A stretch of DNA of 40,704 nt, from assembly GCA_030750665.1 (NCBI GenBank), contig JASMHR010000006.1:1-40704 (forward strand), read 5' to 3'. The DNA is from Candidatus Poseidoniaceae archaeon (GTDB lineage Archaea > Thermoplasmatota > Poseidoniia > Poseidoniales > Poseidoniaceae). Below are positions 21,534 to 29,969 of this stretch, in pieces (the first letter of the stretch is position 1; every line of letters starts with the position of its first letter). The notes beneath the pieces are model-generated. The model saw nothing but the letters and a program-made list of their open reading frames with translations. It had not been told where the DNA came from and did no database searches. The position numbers and the translations under genes are program-made.

Positions 21534-22666
21534 GTGCCAATTCACATCAAGAGAGCCCTTGGATGGGTAGTGTAGGTATTGGTATGCTTCTTCTTGGCCT
21601 AGCGGGCGGTATTCTTGCTCTTTCATTCATCGGATATTCTGTTACCCATTCTCATGCTATTTGGACAGGAGGGCGAGTGGCAACCATCCTCGTAGGATTC
21701 TATGGTTTGATGGGAGTGCTTGCAGGACTGGTCAACAGTTCAGTCGAAGCAGGAAATGGTGATGGACATGATGACCATGGACATGATGAACACGCTCACC
21801 ATGGTTCCTTTTCACCCTTTATCGTTGGTGTTGGAATCTTGACATTCCTCTATGGTTTTGTTGAATCATATGCAATATTAGTTATCGGATTATTGGTGAT
21901 ATTACTTGGCGCCGTCAATTGGTGGAGAGAGGATTACCCCAATGATGGAAAGCAAGAGATGAAATCTCTTGGCCAGCCATACAAGGGTCAGGATGTTCGT
22001 AAGGTTGGTTTGTGGGTATTGCTAATGTCAGAAATTCTGATTTTCGGTTCGTTCTTTAGTTCGTATCTACGTATGCGCATGGGATGGTCAACTCACTGGA
22101 ATGAAGATTGCAACTCAATGCTTGAAACTGGCAGCGAACTTCCAGTATGTTCTGAGAGTTATGTGATTGTTGCATCCGAATATGTGACTCATAGTTTCTG
22201 GACTCTACTACCAGGGGCGATAAACACCTTTGCTCTGATTCTATCCTCTTACACTGTTGTTCTGGCTCTGAAGTCTGCTAAGGCACATGAGTTCGTTCCT
22301 TCAAAGAACAAGTGGATTCGCATGTGGATGCCAGACCGACGTCGAGCAGTTCGAAACAATCTGTTGGCAACATTGGCTCTTGGGACTCTTTTCCTGATTC
22401 TCAAACTCATTGAATGGGAGCACCTCATCTATGGAGAAGACTTCACTGTCAAATCAAGTCTAGCCGGTTCCATCTTCTATGTTTCAACAGGAGCGCACGG
22501 TTTCCACGTATTCGTTGGTTTGATCTTCCTCTGCTACTTCTGTTTCAAGGCTCACAATGATGGCTGGCAACCTGAAAATTCACAGAGCATAGAGTACTTT
22601 GGTTTGTACTGGCATTTCGTTGACTTGGCTTGGGTTGCCATATTCCCCGCGTTTTATTTGTATTGA
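21530..22666 (+). CDS. coxC: Cytochrome c oxidase subunit III with His-rich N-terminal extension
   Basis: Subunit III is an all-helical partner that stabilises subunit I. The C-terminal two thirds of the 378-aa protein are standard, with VGLWVLLMSEILIFGSFFSSYL, a TLLPGAINTFALILSSYTV helix, STGAHGFHVFVGLIFL and the C-terminal YWHFVDLAWVAIF. The first 130 residues are extra: about four helices with a loop reading GHDDHGHDEHAHHG, a likely metal-binding patch. This may be a subunit-IV-like fusion or copper-handling loop. A strong ribosome-binding site and the ATGA overlap with coxA set the start. The subunit IV gene follows after 12 bases. Confidence 0.92.
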   Translation: MSANSHQESPWMGSVGIGMLLLGLAGGILALSFIGYSVTHSHAIWTGGRVATILVGFYGLMGVLAGLVNSSVEAGNGDGHDDHGHDEHAHHGSFSPFIVGVGILTFLYGFVESYAILVIGLLVILLGAVNWWREDYPNDGKQEMKSLGQPYKGQDVRKVGLWVLLMSEILIFGSFFSSYLRMRMGWSTHWNEDCNSMLETGSELPVCSESYVIVASEYVTHSFWTLLPGAINTFALILSSYTVVLALKSAKAHEFVPSKNKWIRMWMPDRRRAVRNNLLATLALGTLFLILKLIEWEHLIYGEDFTVKSSLAGSIFYVSTGAHGFHVFVGLIFLCYFCFKAHNDGWQPENSQSIEYFGLYWHFVDLAWVAIFPAFYLY

Positions 22667-22678
22667 AGAGGTGTTTGA

Positions 22679-23062
22679 ATGGGAGAATATGCAGCAACTG
22701 GATTTGAAAAGTGGCTAAAGGACAAGACTGGCAAAGATATCTATTTTTGGAATTTTATCGCTCTGATGGTATTGACCGTAATAGAAGTAGCAGCGGTTTA
22801 CATTGATTGGACAGAAGTTCTTGGTACCACATTGGAGAATGCAAAACTGTTGACCTGGGCGATTCTCATCGGAGTAGGTCTGGTCAAAGTCTACGGGATT
22901 GCAGGCTTTTTCATGCATTTGAAAGGCGACCCTTTCATCTACACCAAGACTGCAGTCTTCCCATTGTTCTTCGTGATGTTGATGTTGTATGGCATTGGTC
23001 TTTCCAATCCAGGCGGAATAGATGACCTACCTCGTTGGTGCCTTCCTCCATGGCTCAAGTGA
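22679..23062 (+). CDS. Cytochrome c oxidase subunit IV family protein
   Basis: The 127-aa protein has three membrane helices and the prokaryotic COX IV signature: helix 1 FWNFIALMVLTVIEVAAVY, helix 2 WAILIGVGLVKVYGIAGFFMHLKGD (the family's xxMHLK pattern), and helix 3 FPLFFVMLMLYGIGL. It is a small stabilising subunit of the oxidase. ATG 22679 is preceded by AGAGGTG, and only 12 bases separate it from coxC, so it belongs to the operon. Confidence 0.88.
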   Translation: MGEYAATGFEKWLKDKTGKDIYFWNFIALMVLTVIEVAAVYIDWTEVLGTTLENAKLLTWAILIGVGLVKVYGIAGFFMHLKGDPFIYTKTAVFPLFFVMLMLYGIGLSNPGGIDDLPRWCLPPWLK

Positions 23063-23065
23063 AGG

Positions 23066-23100
23066 CTATATTTTTCATACTCAAGGTATTGTGGAGTATG
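23066..23100 (+). promoter_or_regulatory. TATA-like box and overlapping palindrome upstream of the sco gene
   Basis: CTATATTTTT (23066-23075) lies about 38 bases before ATG 23108, good spacing for an archaeal TATA box with a short leader. Directly downstream, CATACTC (23076-23082) and GAGTATG (23094-23100) form a seven-base inverted repeat spanning the expected transcription start, where a repressor could act. Alternatively the T run and hairpin mark the end of the cox transcript. Confidence 0.4.
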
Positions 23101-23107
23101 TGGTAAG

Positions 23108-24316
23108 ATGTTGTTGGCTCGCGGTCTTCTGTTCGGTTTGATGATGGTTTTTGCCAGCATGTCCGGATGTTTGGAAGGTTCTCCATCTGAAGACATTCAT
23201 GGCGAGGATTACAATGGAACTCCATTGGCCAATGGTAATGCTGGCGATTTCACCCTCATCGATCAAGATGGTAATAATTTCAGCCTATCAAGTCTGGAGG
23301 GAGACCTAGTGGTAGTCAGTTTCATTTTCACTCGATGTACAGATACCTGCCCTCTGATTACTTCGAAATTGCGGCAGGTGGGGGCCAATCTTGGCGACAA
23401 GATGGGGAAAGATGTGTACTTCGTCTCAGTGACCATGGACCCTGAATATGATACCCAAGAAAGAATGGCTGAATATACGGAAATCCATATGGTTGACTGG
23501 CCACATGTGTCAGGTAGTAGAGAAGACTTAGAGCAGATTTGGTCCAACTTTGGCATCCTTGTTGATAGGGCATACATCGAATCACACGTTGAAGTCGGCA
23601 TGAATCATGTTTCGGTACTTTATCCAGACAATTCCACAGAGTTGCATGGGGTGATGGCTGATATGCTGGCTGAGAATTCCACGGGATGGAATTTAACGAC
23701 CATGGCATTGAATTCAAGCAACGTTTCTCTTAATCATTCATATCACGAGCAATGGGGGCACAGCGTTGAAGGAATCAATGGAAGCACAGTTCCGGATGAT
23801 GGTTCTTGGTGGTGGAAGCTACATGTATGGAATATGAGCAATTCTACTTGGGATGAATCATCCGTAGGAATCGATTCTATCGTGGTGGATAGCATGACTC
23901 ATATTGCCTGGGCGGCTAATACTTCGAATATTTCTGCACTCCCTGACCCAACTTCTGCGATGGCGCATTCTCATGTTGGTCATGATACTGATGACAATGA
24001 AACGCATTCAAACCAATCTGAAGACTCTCATTCCCATGGCGACGGAACGGAGCATGAGGATGTAGAGATCGTCAATTATACTGTTGGCCATAACACAATC
24101 ACATTCATTCTCGATGAGGAATTGGACAAGCGCATCGCTTTTCTTGGAGATGAATGGTCTGCAGAGAATCTAGTGGAAGATCTCAATACTCTTCTGACTG
24201 AAGACGGCGATTATGGTGACCATGAAGATGACCATTCAACCCCAGCAACAGGGATTGTTCTTTCATTAGTCACCGTTATTGTGGCTGCCATAGCACTTCT
24301 GAAGAGGCGAGAATAA
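23108..24316 (+). CDS. SCO1/SenC copper chaperone with extra C-terminal domain and anchor
   Basis: Sco proteins deliver copper to, or reduce the cysteines of, the CuA site of subunit II, which fits the position right after the cox genes. The 402-aa protein has a lipoprotein-type signal (MSGC, Cys21), a thioredoxin-like Sco domain with Cys77-TDT-Cys81-Pro and the partner His167 (GMNHVSVLY), all needed for copper binding. After about residue 205 comes a second domain, with WWWKLHVWNMSNSTW and VDSMTHIAWAAN, that I do not recognise. A His/Asp-rich stretch (HSHVGHDTDD and DSHSHGDG) follows, and a C-terminal helix with a basic KRRE end. Most Sco proteins lack the C-terminal half. Confidence 0.9.
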   Translation: MLLARGLLFGLMMVFASMSGCLEGSPSEDIHGEDYNGTPLANGNAGDFTLIDQDGNNFSLSSLEGDLVVVSFIFTRCTDTCPLITSKLRQVGANLGDKMGKDVYFVSVTMDPEYDTQERMAEYTEIHMVDWPHVSGSREDLEQIWSNFGILVDRAYIESHVEVGMNHVSVLYPDNSTELHGVMADMLAENSTGWNLTTMALNSSNVSLNHSYHEQWGHSVEGINGSTVPDDGSWWWKLHVWNMSNSTWDESSVGIDSIVVDSMTHIAWAANTSNISALPDPTSAMAHSHVGHDTDDNETHSNQSEDSHSHGDGTEHEDVEIVNYTVGHNTITFILDEELDKRIAFLGDEWSAENLVEDLNTLLTEDGDYGDHEDDHSTPATGIVLSLVTVIVAAIALLKRRE

Positions 24317-24317
24317 G

Positions 24318-24399
24318 CGCGGAGAGGGAGATTTGAACTCCCGCGGCGTGCACCACCGGATTTCAAATCCGGCGCAATACCAGGCTATGCGATCTCCGC
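24318..24399 (-). tRNA. tRNA-Ser (anticodon UGA)
   Basis: Read on the minus strand, GCGGAGA (from 24399) pairs with TCTCCGC (24325-24319), followed by discriminator G. The anticodon stem CCGGA/TCCGG encloses the loop TTTGAAA with anticodon TGA. The T arm is GGGAG-TTCAAAT-CTCCC and the D loop contains GGT. The long variable arm is the class II feature expected for serine. CCA is not encoded and there is no intron. The 3' end lies two bases from the stop of the opposite-strand sco gene. Confidence 0.93.
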
Positions 24400-24508
24400 A
24401 ATGACACTGCGAGCCACTAACCGGTCTTCAATACGCAGGTTAACAGGACTCTTTCGGAATGTGTTGGAAACGATTGTTTTTCAAATCAGGCCGCGCCTCG
24501 GGTGGTTG

Positions 24509-25966
24509 ATGCGGACCCCCCGAGTGGCAATTGTGGCCGTCGTGGTCATCTTCTTAGCCCCGCTTTCTGGATGTGTAGGTTCCGATATGCCAGAATGGGG
24601 CAATGATTCAGGTGAGATATCAGTGACAGTGGTCGATTCAAAGGTCACAATTAACTCAAAATTGACGGAAGGCGGTACTCTACATTCGATGTCAGCGACC
24701 AAGACAGGATGCGATAATGATACCAATGAGCCTTTTGTCGTGGAAGGATGGTTATCACAATTCCATCATTATCCTATGAGCGCTGATGAGGCGGGGGACG
24801 ATGATGATCTTCTGATGGGTGTCACGACTGTGGCCATCATTGAATTGATGTCCTTTGATATGGCTCTCGAAGTGTCTCCTGCCAATGCTCCAAGGGTCGA
24901 CGTCAAGGATTTCGGTGACCCTGCTACAGGCGGTAAGGCCAATCCATTGGCACCAAGAACATTGGGCGAGCCGAAACTGGACAAGGATACAGGATTCATG
25001 ACCTTGGGGTTGATTCCTGCGAATGAGAACATTCTCTTCGGATTGAATGCATTTGATTGGCATATTCCAGTAAGACTCAGTGGTTATTTCCTGACCAAAG
25101 AAGAAAACAGTACGCTAGGAAACTCATTGAATATTGGAGGAAAGAGACCTGATGATGTCGGTTGTCGACTGAGCAAGGGCCCCGGAGGGGAAGCATTCCT
25201 AGTAGAAGAGATTCAGTTGGGTGAAGACACCATAATTTCCATGTCTGGCGAAAGTTCGGATGAATGGGTCAATGGAGATGTTCCAATTATTGGGCGTTGG
25301 GTGTACATGATATCATTGATGGCTGTTGGTGGCGGTGGTGCCTTTGTTCTGTTTGGAGTATCTACTGCGATGCAGCGTAAGAGTGCAGCTGCAGCCGCTT
25401 CGATGTTGCTTGGTGCAGAGCGGGTTTCCAAGGCCAAGGGTATCAAGAAAGAGATCAAGGATGCTCGAGACGATGGTCTTGAGATAACCAAAACAAAGCG
25501 TAGCAAGGGAGGTGCCTCCTCTGCTACCCCTAAGGTTGAGGACGAGGATATCAAGGGATTCAGCCTCGACAACATTCTCGAATCTGGCCCCAGCATTTCT
25601 TCCAGTACAGTAGAGATGGGCGGTGGTTCAGTATTGGTGACCGATGAAGCCATCGATATGGATGAGAAACTCGAGGATATGCAAGCCCCTTCCGGTCTTG
25701 TTGACAGCATTATTGGTGGTCAACAACCTGTGGCAAGAGGCCCACCGAGTGGAGGGAGCCGTGAACAGGCCGCTCCAGTCAGGGAAAGTTCACCTCCGAG
25801 GCGTGAAAGAACACCTCCGCGAAGCGAGCAACAAGCACGTTCCAGAGGCCCTCCAAAGCGAGCGGCACGTCAAGATAGCAGAGAACAACAACCACAAGAA
25901 GCGCCTAAAAGGAGAAGACCTTCGATGACAGATGACGATGACTTCTCCGATTTTTCATTTGATTAA
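24509..25966 (+). CDS. Membrane-anchored lipoprotein with Pro/Arg-rich cytoplasmic tail, unknown
   Basis: The function is not recognised. ATG 24509 gives a 485-aa protein with a lipoprotein-type signal (AVVVIFLAPLSGCVGS), an outer domain of about 240 residues (paired Cys, LSQFHHYPMSADEAGDDDD), a membrane helix (YMISLMAVGGGGAFVLFGV) and a long cytoplasmic tail. The tail starts with Ala/Lys-rich helix and ends in a disordered stretch rich in Pro, Arg and Gln, closing with DDDDFSDFSFD. The frame is open upstream to 24401. The layout resembles other single-helix proteins in this window whose tails are low-complexity. Its stop overlaps the convergent lipid kinase gene by four bases. Confidence 0.72.
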   Translation: MRTPRVAIVAVVVIFLAPLSGCVGSDMPEWGNDSGEISVTVVDSKVTINSKLTEGGTLHSMSATKTGCDNDTNEPFVVEGWLSQFHHYPMSADEAGDDDDLLMGVTTVAIIELMSFDMALEVSPANAPRVDVKDFGDPATGGKANPLAPRTLGEPKLDKDTGFMTLGLIPANENILFGLNAFDWHIPVRLSGYFLTKEENSTLGNSLNIGGKRPDDVGCRLSKGPGGEAFLVEEIQLGEDTIISMSGESSDEWVNGDVPIIGRWVYMISLMAVGGGGAFVLFGVSTAMQRKSAAAAASMLLGAERVSKAKGIKKEIKDARDDGLEITKTKRSKGGASSATPKVEDEDIKGFSLDNILESGPSISSSTVEMGGGSVLVTDEAIDMDEKLEDMQAPSGLVDSIIGGQQPVARGPPSGGSREQAAPVRESSPPRRERTPPRSEQQARSRGPPKRAARQDSREQQPQEAPKRRRPSMTDDDDFSDFSFD

Positions 25967-26997
25967 TTCCAAGCCACTACTTTGGCTCCACGAACTCTCA
26001 ATTGTTGCGGCTGGAATTCCAATGTTGCTGGAGTCTGGATGCATGGCTCACCATCTGCTTGGATGAACAATGTTGGTGAATGAGGACCCTCGGTCACTTC
26101 ACCTTCGCTATCCAAAGCTTTGATTTCCAGTCTCTTTGCATTTCTGTATTCTATGTTATATCTCCCAATATGCGTTCCTTTACGAAGCGGCCCCATTAGC
26201 CGAATCATCTTCAACTTGGATAGATTGAATCCGATTATCAAGTGTCCATGGGGATTTGCAGGACTGGCACCTGGACAGACACGATAACCACCACCAAATG
26301 TTTCACTCATTGTGAAAGCCATGACCGAAAGGTCCCCCTTCATTGGCTCTTCATCGTCAATCTTGACCCATGCCATTTTTTTCTTCCATCGCAACACTTC
26401 AGTCAGTCCGAGATATGTGTATTTCAGACTGCCACGAATCCATTTTCCACGCGTTAGTTTCGCTCTGCTGGTCATCGAGGTCACACCGCCATCAGATTCG
26501 AGGAATACCCATCTGACCACATTTCCTTCTTTTTCCACCGGACCATCGCATTCGCGTGTTTCGGGAGCAGGGTATCCTTTCACAGAGGGAGCAGGCAGTC
26601 CTTCTAATCTCAAAGCACCGACATCTCGGTCAACACCATTTGTCAATGTTTCAATCGATAGATCCAATTTTTTCCTGTGAAGGCCATGTGCCATTGCCAT
26701 ATCGTTGCCAGAACCCGTGGGTATGAGTCCGAGAACGAATTCACTCTCTCTCAGAGCGCTTGCAATTTCGTGAACCGTACCGTCTCCACCAACAGCGACA
26801 ATCAGCGGCTTTTCCTCCTCTTCTTCGAATTCCTGACGTAGTCTCCATGCAATTTCTGTTGCATGACCGACCCTTTCGGTCATGTGGGCTGTGACATCCC
26901 AACCTGCAGCCTCCAGTCGGGAAAGTATGGCAGGCCAACGTTTGCCAGTACTGCTGTCACGCCCTACGGGATTGATGATACAGTGCATTGCACCCAT
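25963..26997 (-). CDS. Diacylglycerol/sphingosine kinase-like lipid kinase (YegS type)
   Basis: Enzymes of this fold phosphorylate a lipid hydroxyl using ATP. The 344-aa protein shows the catalytic-domain motifs VAVGGDGTVHEIASAL (nucleotide-binding Gly-Gly-Asp-Gly) and LGLIPTGSGNDMAMAHGL (the P-T-G-S-G-N-D motif), with a C-terminal beta domain that contains MSETFGGGYRVCPGASPANPHG (family pattern GGGxxxxPxAxxxDG). The N-terminus reads CIINPVGRDSSTGKRW, as in the family's NPxSG start. ATG 26997 is chosen because similarity begins there and it leaves 78 bp to divergent ribD; the frame is open further upstream. Possible roles are archaeal ether-lipid head-group or precursor phosphorylation. Confidence 0.88.
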   Translation of the reverse strand: MGAMHCIINPVGRDSSTGKRWPAILSRLEAAGWDVTAHMTERVGHATEIAWRLRQEFEEEEEKPLIVAVGGDGTVHEIASALRESEFVLGLIPTGSGNDMAMAHGLHRKKLDLSIETLTNGVDRDVGALRLEGLPAPSVKGYPAPETRECDGPVEKEGNVVRWVFLESDGGVTSMTSRAKLTRGKWIRGSLKYTYLGLTEVLRWKKKMAWVKIDDEEPMKGDLSVMAFTMSETFGGGYRVCPGASPANPHGHLIIGFNLSKLKMIRLMGPLRKGTHIGRYNIEYRNAKRLEIKALDSEGEVTEGPHSPTLFIQADGEPCIQTPATLEFQPQQLRVRGAKVVAWN

Positions 26998-27060
26998 GTG
27001 ATGTGCAGGAAGCGCATGAGTCTTGAATGAGTCGATGTTCTCTTCAGGGGCGGTCTGTTC

Positions 27061-27066
27061 GGAGGG
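27061..27066 (+). promoter_or_regulatory. Ribosome-binding site that sets the ribD start
   Basis: GGAGGG lies nine bases before ATG 27076. It touches the in-frame ATG at 27067, which is too close to be used, so the later ATG is preferred. Confidence 0.6.
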
Positions 27067-27075
27067 ATGAAACTC

Positions 27076-28179
27076 ATGTCGTGGTCTTCCGAGGAGATGT
27101 CGTTCATGGCTCATGCCATTGAGGTTGCAGAGCGCGGACGAGGTAGAGTACGCCCTAATCCGCTTGTTGGATGTGTTCTGGTCAAGGATGGAAAGGTCAT
27201 TGCCGAAGGGTGGCATGATCATCTCGGAGGCTTACATGCTGAACAGATGGCTATTCATGATGCTGAGGAAAATGGACACTCCCCAAATGGAAGCACTGCA
27301 TATGTCACCCTTGAGCCCTGCAATCATCATGGAAGAACACCACCTTGCACGGAATCTTTGATGTGGGCTGGAATCAAGGAGGTGGTCATCGCTCATCGTG
27401 ACCCCAATCCAACAGTTCGTGGAGATGGAATCAAGGTTCTGAAAAATGAAGGCATTGTTGTCAGAGAGGGATTGTTACAGGACGAGGCAGCATTTCAGAT
27501 GCGCTCTTTTTTGCATTGGTGTGAGAACTTGCGCCCGTTGGTGTCTCTCAAGATAGCAATGGATTCCGATGGAAATGTGGATGACCTTGCTGCTGACTCC
27601 AAACGTTTCACCTCAAACGACTCTCTCGATGCAGTGCATCATCTAAGGAAAGAGGTGGATGCCATAATCATTGGAGTTGAGACAGTGCAACGAGATGACC
27701 CCGCTTTGACCATACGTAGAATAGATAGTGAGAAACAACCACTTAGAGTAGTGATGGACCGAACTCTACGAATACCACATGATTGCAAGTTACTCAATGA
27801 TGAGTACGAAACACTCGTTCTTCATTCAGAGGGAGATGAGGTTGAATGGTCGAAGAGAATGGCTCCAGACGAAGATGGTTTCATTTCACCAGTGGCAGTG
27901 TTGAGAATGTTGGGAGACCGAGGATTCCAAGAGGTATTACTCGAAGGTGGACCGAGTACAGCTCAGCATTTCCTCAGAGCGGGGCTTGTTGATCGGGTGT
28001 TGTTGGTCAGTACCAGTCACCGATTCAAACAAGGAGTTCCACTTGGAATATCGAATGAAGACCTTAGAGCAAATGATATGGAGGTCGTCAATGAATTTGA
28101 TTGGGGTGGAGACATGGTGCATTGTTGGAGCAGAAAGGGCCTAGGTTGGCCTACACCATCATGGCCGACCCCATTGTGA
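27076..28179 (+). CDS. ribD: Bifunctional riboflavin biosynthesis protein RibD (deaminase/reductase)
   Basis: RibD deaminates the pyrimidine from GTP cyclohydrolase and then reduces its ribose side chain, two steps toward riboflavin, FMN and FAD. The 367-aa protein has an N-terminal cytidine-deaminase-like zinc domain with His54-Ala-Glu56 and the two zinc cysteines Cys82 and Cys91 (EPCNHHGRTPPC). The C-terminal reductase domain (about 150-355) contains PLVSLKIAMDSDG, DAIIIGVETVQRDDP and EVLLEGGPSTAQHFL. The fused form is bacterial; many archaea use a separate reductase that acts before deamination, so transfer from bacteria is likely. No other rib genes or FMN riboswitch are seen nearby. Confidence 0.93.
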   Translation: MSWSSEEMSFMAHAIEVAERGRGRVRPNPLVGCVLVKDGKVIAEGWHDHLGGLHAEQMAIHDAEENGHSPNGSTAYVTLEPCNHHGRTPPCTESLMWAGIKEVVIAHRDPNPTVRGDGIKVLKNEGIVVREGLLQDEAAFQMRSFLHWCENLRPLVSLKIAMDSDGNVDDLAADSKRFTSNDSLDAVHHLRKEVDAIIIGVETVQRDDPALTIRRIDSEKQPLRVVMDRTLRIPHDCKLLNDEYETLVLHSEGDEVEWSKRMAPDEDGFISPVAVLRMLGDRGFQEVLLEGGPSTAQHFLRAGLVDRVLLVSTSHRFKQGVPLGISNEDLRANDMEVVNEFDWGGDMVHCWSRKGLGWPTPSWPTPL

Positions 28180-28321
28180 ATCGAATATTCTAGATTTCCT
28201 GAATATCAAGCCTACTCGTTGAGTCAAACTTTTTCGTCATTATTGGAAACTGGTAACCAACCTTCGATTATTTCGAGGCCCTGCTGGAATTGAGAACTGA
28301 TTATCAATAGTTCCATCGTGG

Positions 28322-28395
28322 CGGGCGATGCAGGATTCGAACCCACGTCTCCGGCTCCGAAAGCCGGAAGGATATCCAGACTACCCTAATCGCCC
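28322..28395 (-). tRNA. tRNA-Arg (anticodon UCG)
   Basis: On the minus strand GGGCGAT (from 28395) pairs with ATCGCCC (28329-28323), followed by discriminator G. The anticodon stem CCGGC/GCCGG closes the loop TTTCGGA, giving anticodon TCG, which decodes CGA-type arginine codons. The T arm carries GGTTCGAATCC and the D arm AGTCTGGATA. There is a short variable loop, no intron and no encoded CCA. Between ribD and this tRNA (28180-28321) I see only AT-rich spacer with a palindromic GAATATTC and a TTTTT run. Confidence 0.94.
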
Positions 28396-28452
28396 ATTCC
28401 GACTCGCCACAGTCCCGCCCTTTGAAAGCAACGGCTATTCAGGCCTCGCTCA

Positions 28453-28905
28453 ATGCCCCCCCCTTGTCTTGCTCATGGCTGCAGCAAATGTTGTAGAGAT
28501 ACGAAGATGCCTTTGAGCGAGGAAGATGCTCTGAGGATTTCTACAGCCACAGAACTGAGTGTGAAAGGGTTCACCAAACCACTATCAGAAACAGGAGGAG
28601 TTCTTGAATTGGCAAACTCTACTGATACCAATGCTTGTGTCTTTCTTGAGACCGATTCAAGGGAACTCGACGCTCCAGGGCTTTGTCAAATCCATCAAAA
28701 TCGCCCAACTGGCTGCCGTTCTTATCCAATTGTCTTGGATATGGAGGATTTGGTTTTCAAGGATGACTTATGCCCTTGGAAAGAAGAATTCGAGGAGCCG
28801 AATGAAGGCCATCGGACTGAATTATTGAAGTTGGATTCTTTGATCAGGAGTGAAGCCGCACAGCGCGTACAAGGCGACGTCCAAGACTTGCATGAACCGG
28901 AATGA
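28453..28905 (+). CDS. YkgJ-family cysteine cluster protein
   Basis: This family (putative zinc- or iron-chelating) is defined by clustered cysteines. The 150-aa protein has HGCSKCCRDT near the N-terminus, PLSEEDALRI, CVFL in the middle, then GLCQIHQNRPTGCRSYP, the family's hallmark CxIHxxRPxxCRxYP, and a final CPW. It is cytoplasmic with no signal peptide. The family likely binds an Fe-S or Zn centre, but its biochemical function is unknown. The stop lies 62 bases inside the end of the convergent methyltransferase gene, an unusually long tail-to-tail overlap. Confidence 0.88.
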   Translation: MPPPCLAHGCSKCCRDTKMPLSEEDALRISTATELSVKGFTKPLSETGGVLELANSTDTNACVFLETDSRELDAPGLCQIHQNRPTGCRSYPIVLDMEDLVFKDDLCPWKEEFEEPNEGHRTELLKLDSLIRSEAAQRVQGDVQDLHEPE

Positions 28906-29917
28906 ACCAATCCCCATCCATATTCCATCCTGCAGAGGAGAATAATTGTTCAACATCATGCCATTCCATGCCCATCACTAGAGTTCCATCTGGAGTAGTT
29001 GGTAGCATACAGCACACGACGGCGTCGCCACTGCAAACAGAATGCAATGAATCCAATACAGATGAGAATAGTTCCGGTGTTGAATCCGAGCGCCATGCAT
29101 TGCGCCCGTAAGGCGGGTCGAAACAAACCATCTTGATACCACTGATATCAAGTTCCGAGAGTCTCGTTGCATCACCACAGATTACCCTTGCCTTTGCCCC
29201 ACTCCATTCCAGATTTTGTTGAGTTCCAGCCACCATTTCAGGATCCAGATCAACTCCAGTTGATTCTATTCCACTGGCCGCAGATTCGATGAGTATCCCC
29301 CCAGTTCCACACATTGGATCCAGTAGCGGGCCTTTCTTCCCAGCCAGATTCAACATCAACCGAGCGTGCCTTGGGTCAAGGCTGACCGGTTTGAAGAATG
29401 GACGTTGAGTCGCCACTCGATCCTTCCAACCTTTGCGAGGCGGCTCTTTTAACAGCGGGGTTCCCCAATACAGTTCTTCCCCATCGATCAATAGTTCAAT
29501 CAGTTGTCCGGGAGTCTCCAGTTCAATCTTGTAACCGGCGTCAGTGAGAATACCGCCCATCTCTTTCGCTAATTCGATTCCTTTGATACCAGGTTTACGT
29601 TCACCATGTCTGGACCATCTGATAGCAATGGATTCGTCCCCGTTCAATGGATTGCTTGAAAGCCAATCAGAAAATGAATCTGAGAGAGTGGCCACGCTAC
29701 CAATACATGGTTGTGCAAGGATCTGGTCAACGGTTGCTGCATCATCAAGACCGGAGTCAGAATTGGTCTGTACGATTCTTGGCGTTAGAATCTTAACGAC
29801 CCCTGTCAGTGAATCGACTTCAGCATGGAACAAAGAAGGGTGCCAACCACTGCCAAGAACCAGATGTCCTTTCTCCATGAGAAAAGCCGACAAGTCACCA
29901 CTATTCACAGGTTCCAT
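28844..29917 (-). CDS. tRNA guanine-N2 methyltransferase, Trm11/TrmG10 family
   Basis: Archaeal TrmG10/Trm11 enzymes methylate N2 of G10 in tRNA using SAM. The protein (about 357 aa) has an N-terminal THUMP-like region and a Rossmann methyltransferase domain. Motifs, numbered from this start, are RPFFKPVSLDPRHARLMLN before the SAM site, LLDPMCGTGG (about 198-207), GVDLDPEMVAGTQQNL, CGDATRLS and the catalytic DPPYGR (267-272), which by family knowledge positions the guanine amino group. ATG 29917 leaves room for a divergent promoter; ATG 29971, touching the neighbouring start, or ATG 29878 are possible. Confidence 0.9.
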   Translation of the reverse strand: MEPVNSGDLSAFLMEKGHLVLGSGWHPSLFHAEVDSLTGVVKILTPRIVQTNSDSGLDDAATVDQILAQPCIGSVATLSDSFSDWLSSNPLNGDESIAIRWSRHGERKPGIKGIELAKEMGGILTDAGYKIELETPGQLIELLIDGEELYWGTPLLKEPPRKGWKDRVATQRPFFKPVSLDPRHARLMLNLAGKKGPLLDPMCGTGGILIESAASGIESTGVDLDPEMVAGTQQNLEWSGAKARVICGDATRLSELDISGIKMVCFDPPYGRNAWRSDSTPELFSSVLDSLHSVCSGDAVVCCMLPTTPDGTLVMGMEWHDVEQLFSSAGWNMDGDWFIPVHASLGRRLVRAVRLHS

Positions 29918-29969
29918 ACCTAGAGCATATTGAGACAACCTCTTGATAGGCGGGTGATTCGCGTGAAGC

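Noticed and set aside
28180-28321. FMN riboswitch or small RNA next to ribD
   Set aside because: The spacer lies downstream of ribD and shows no conserved riboswitch core, only AT-rich sequence and a short palindrome.
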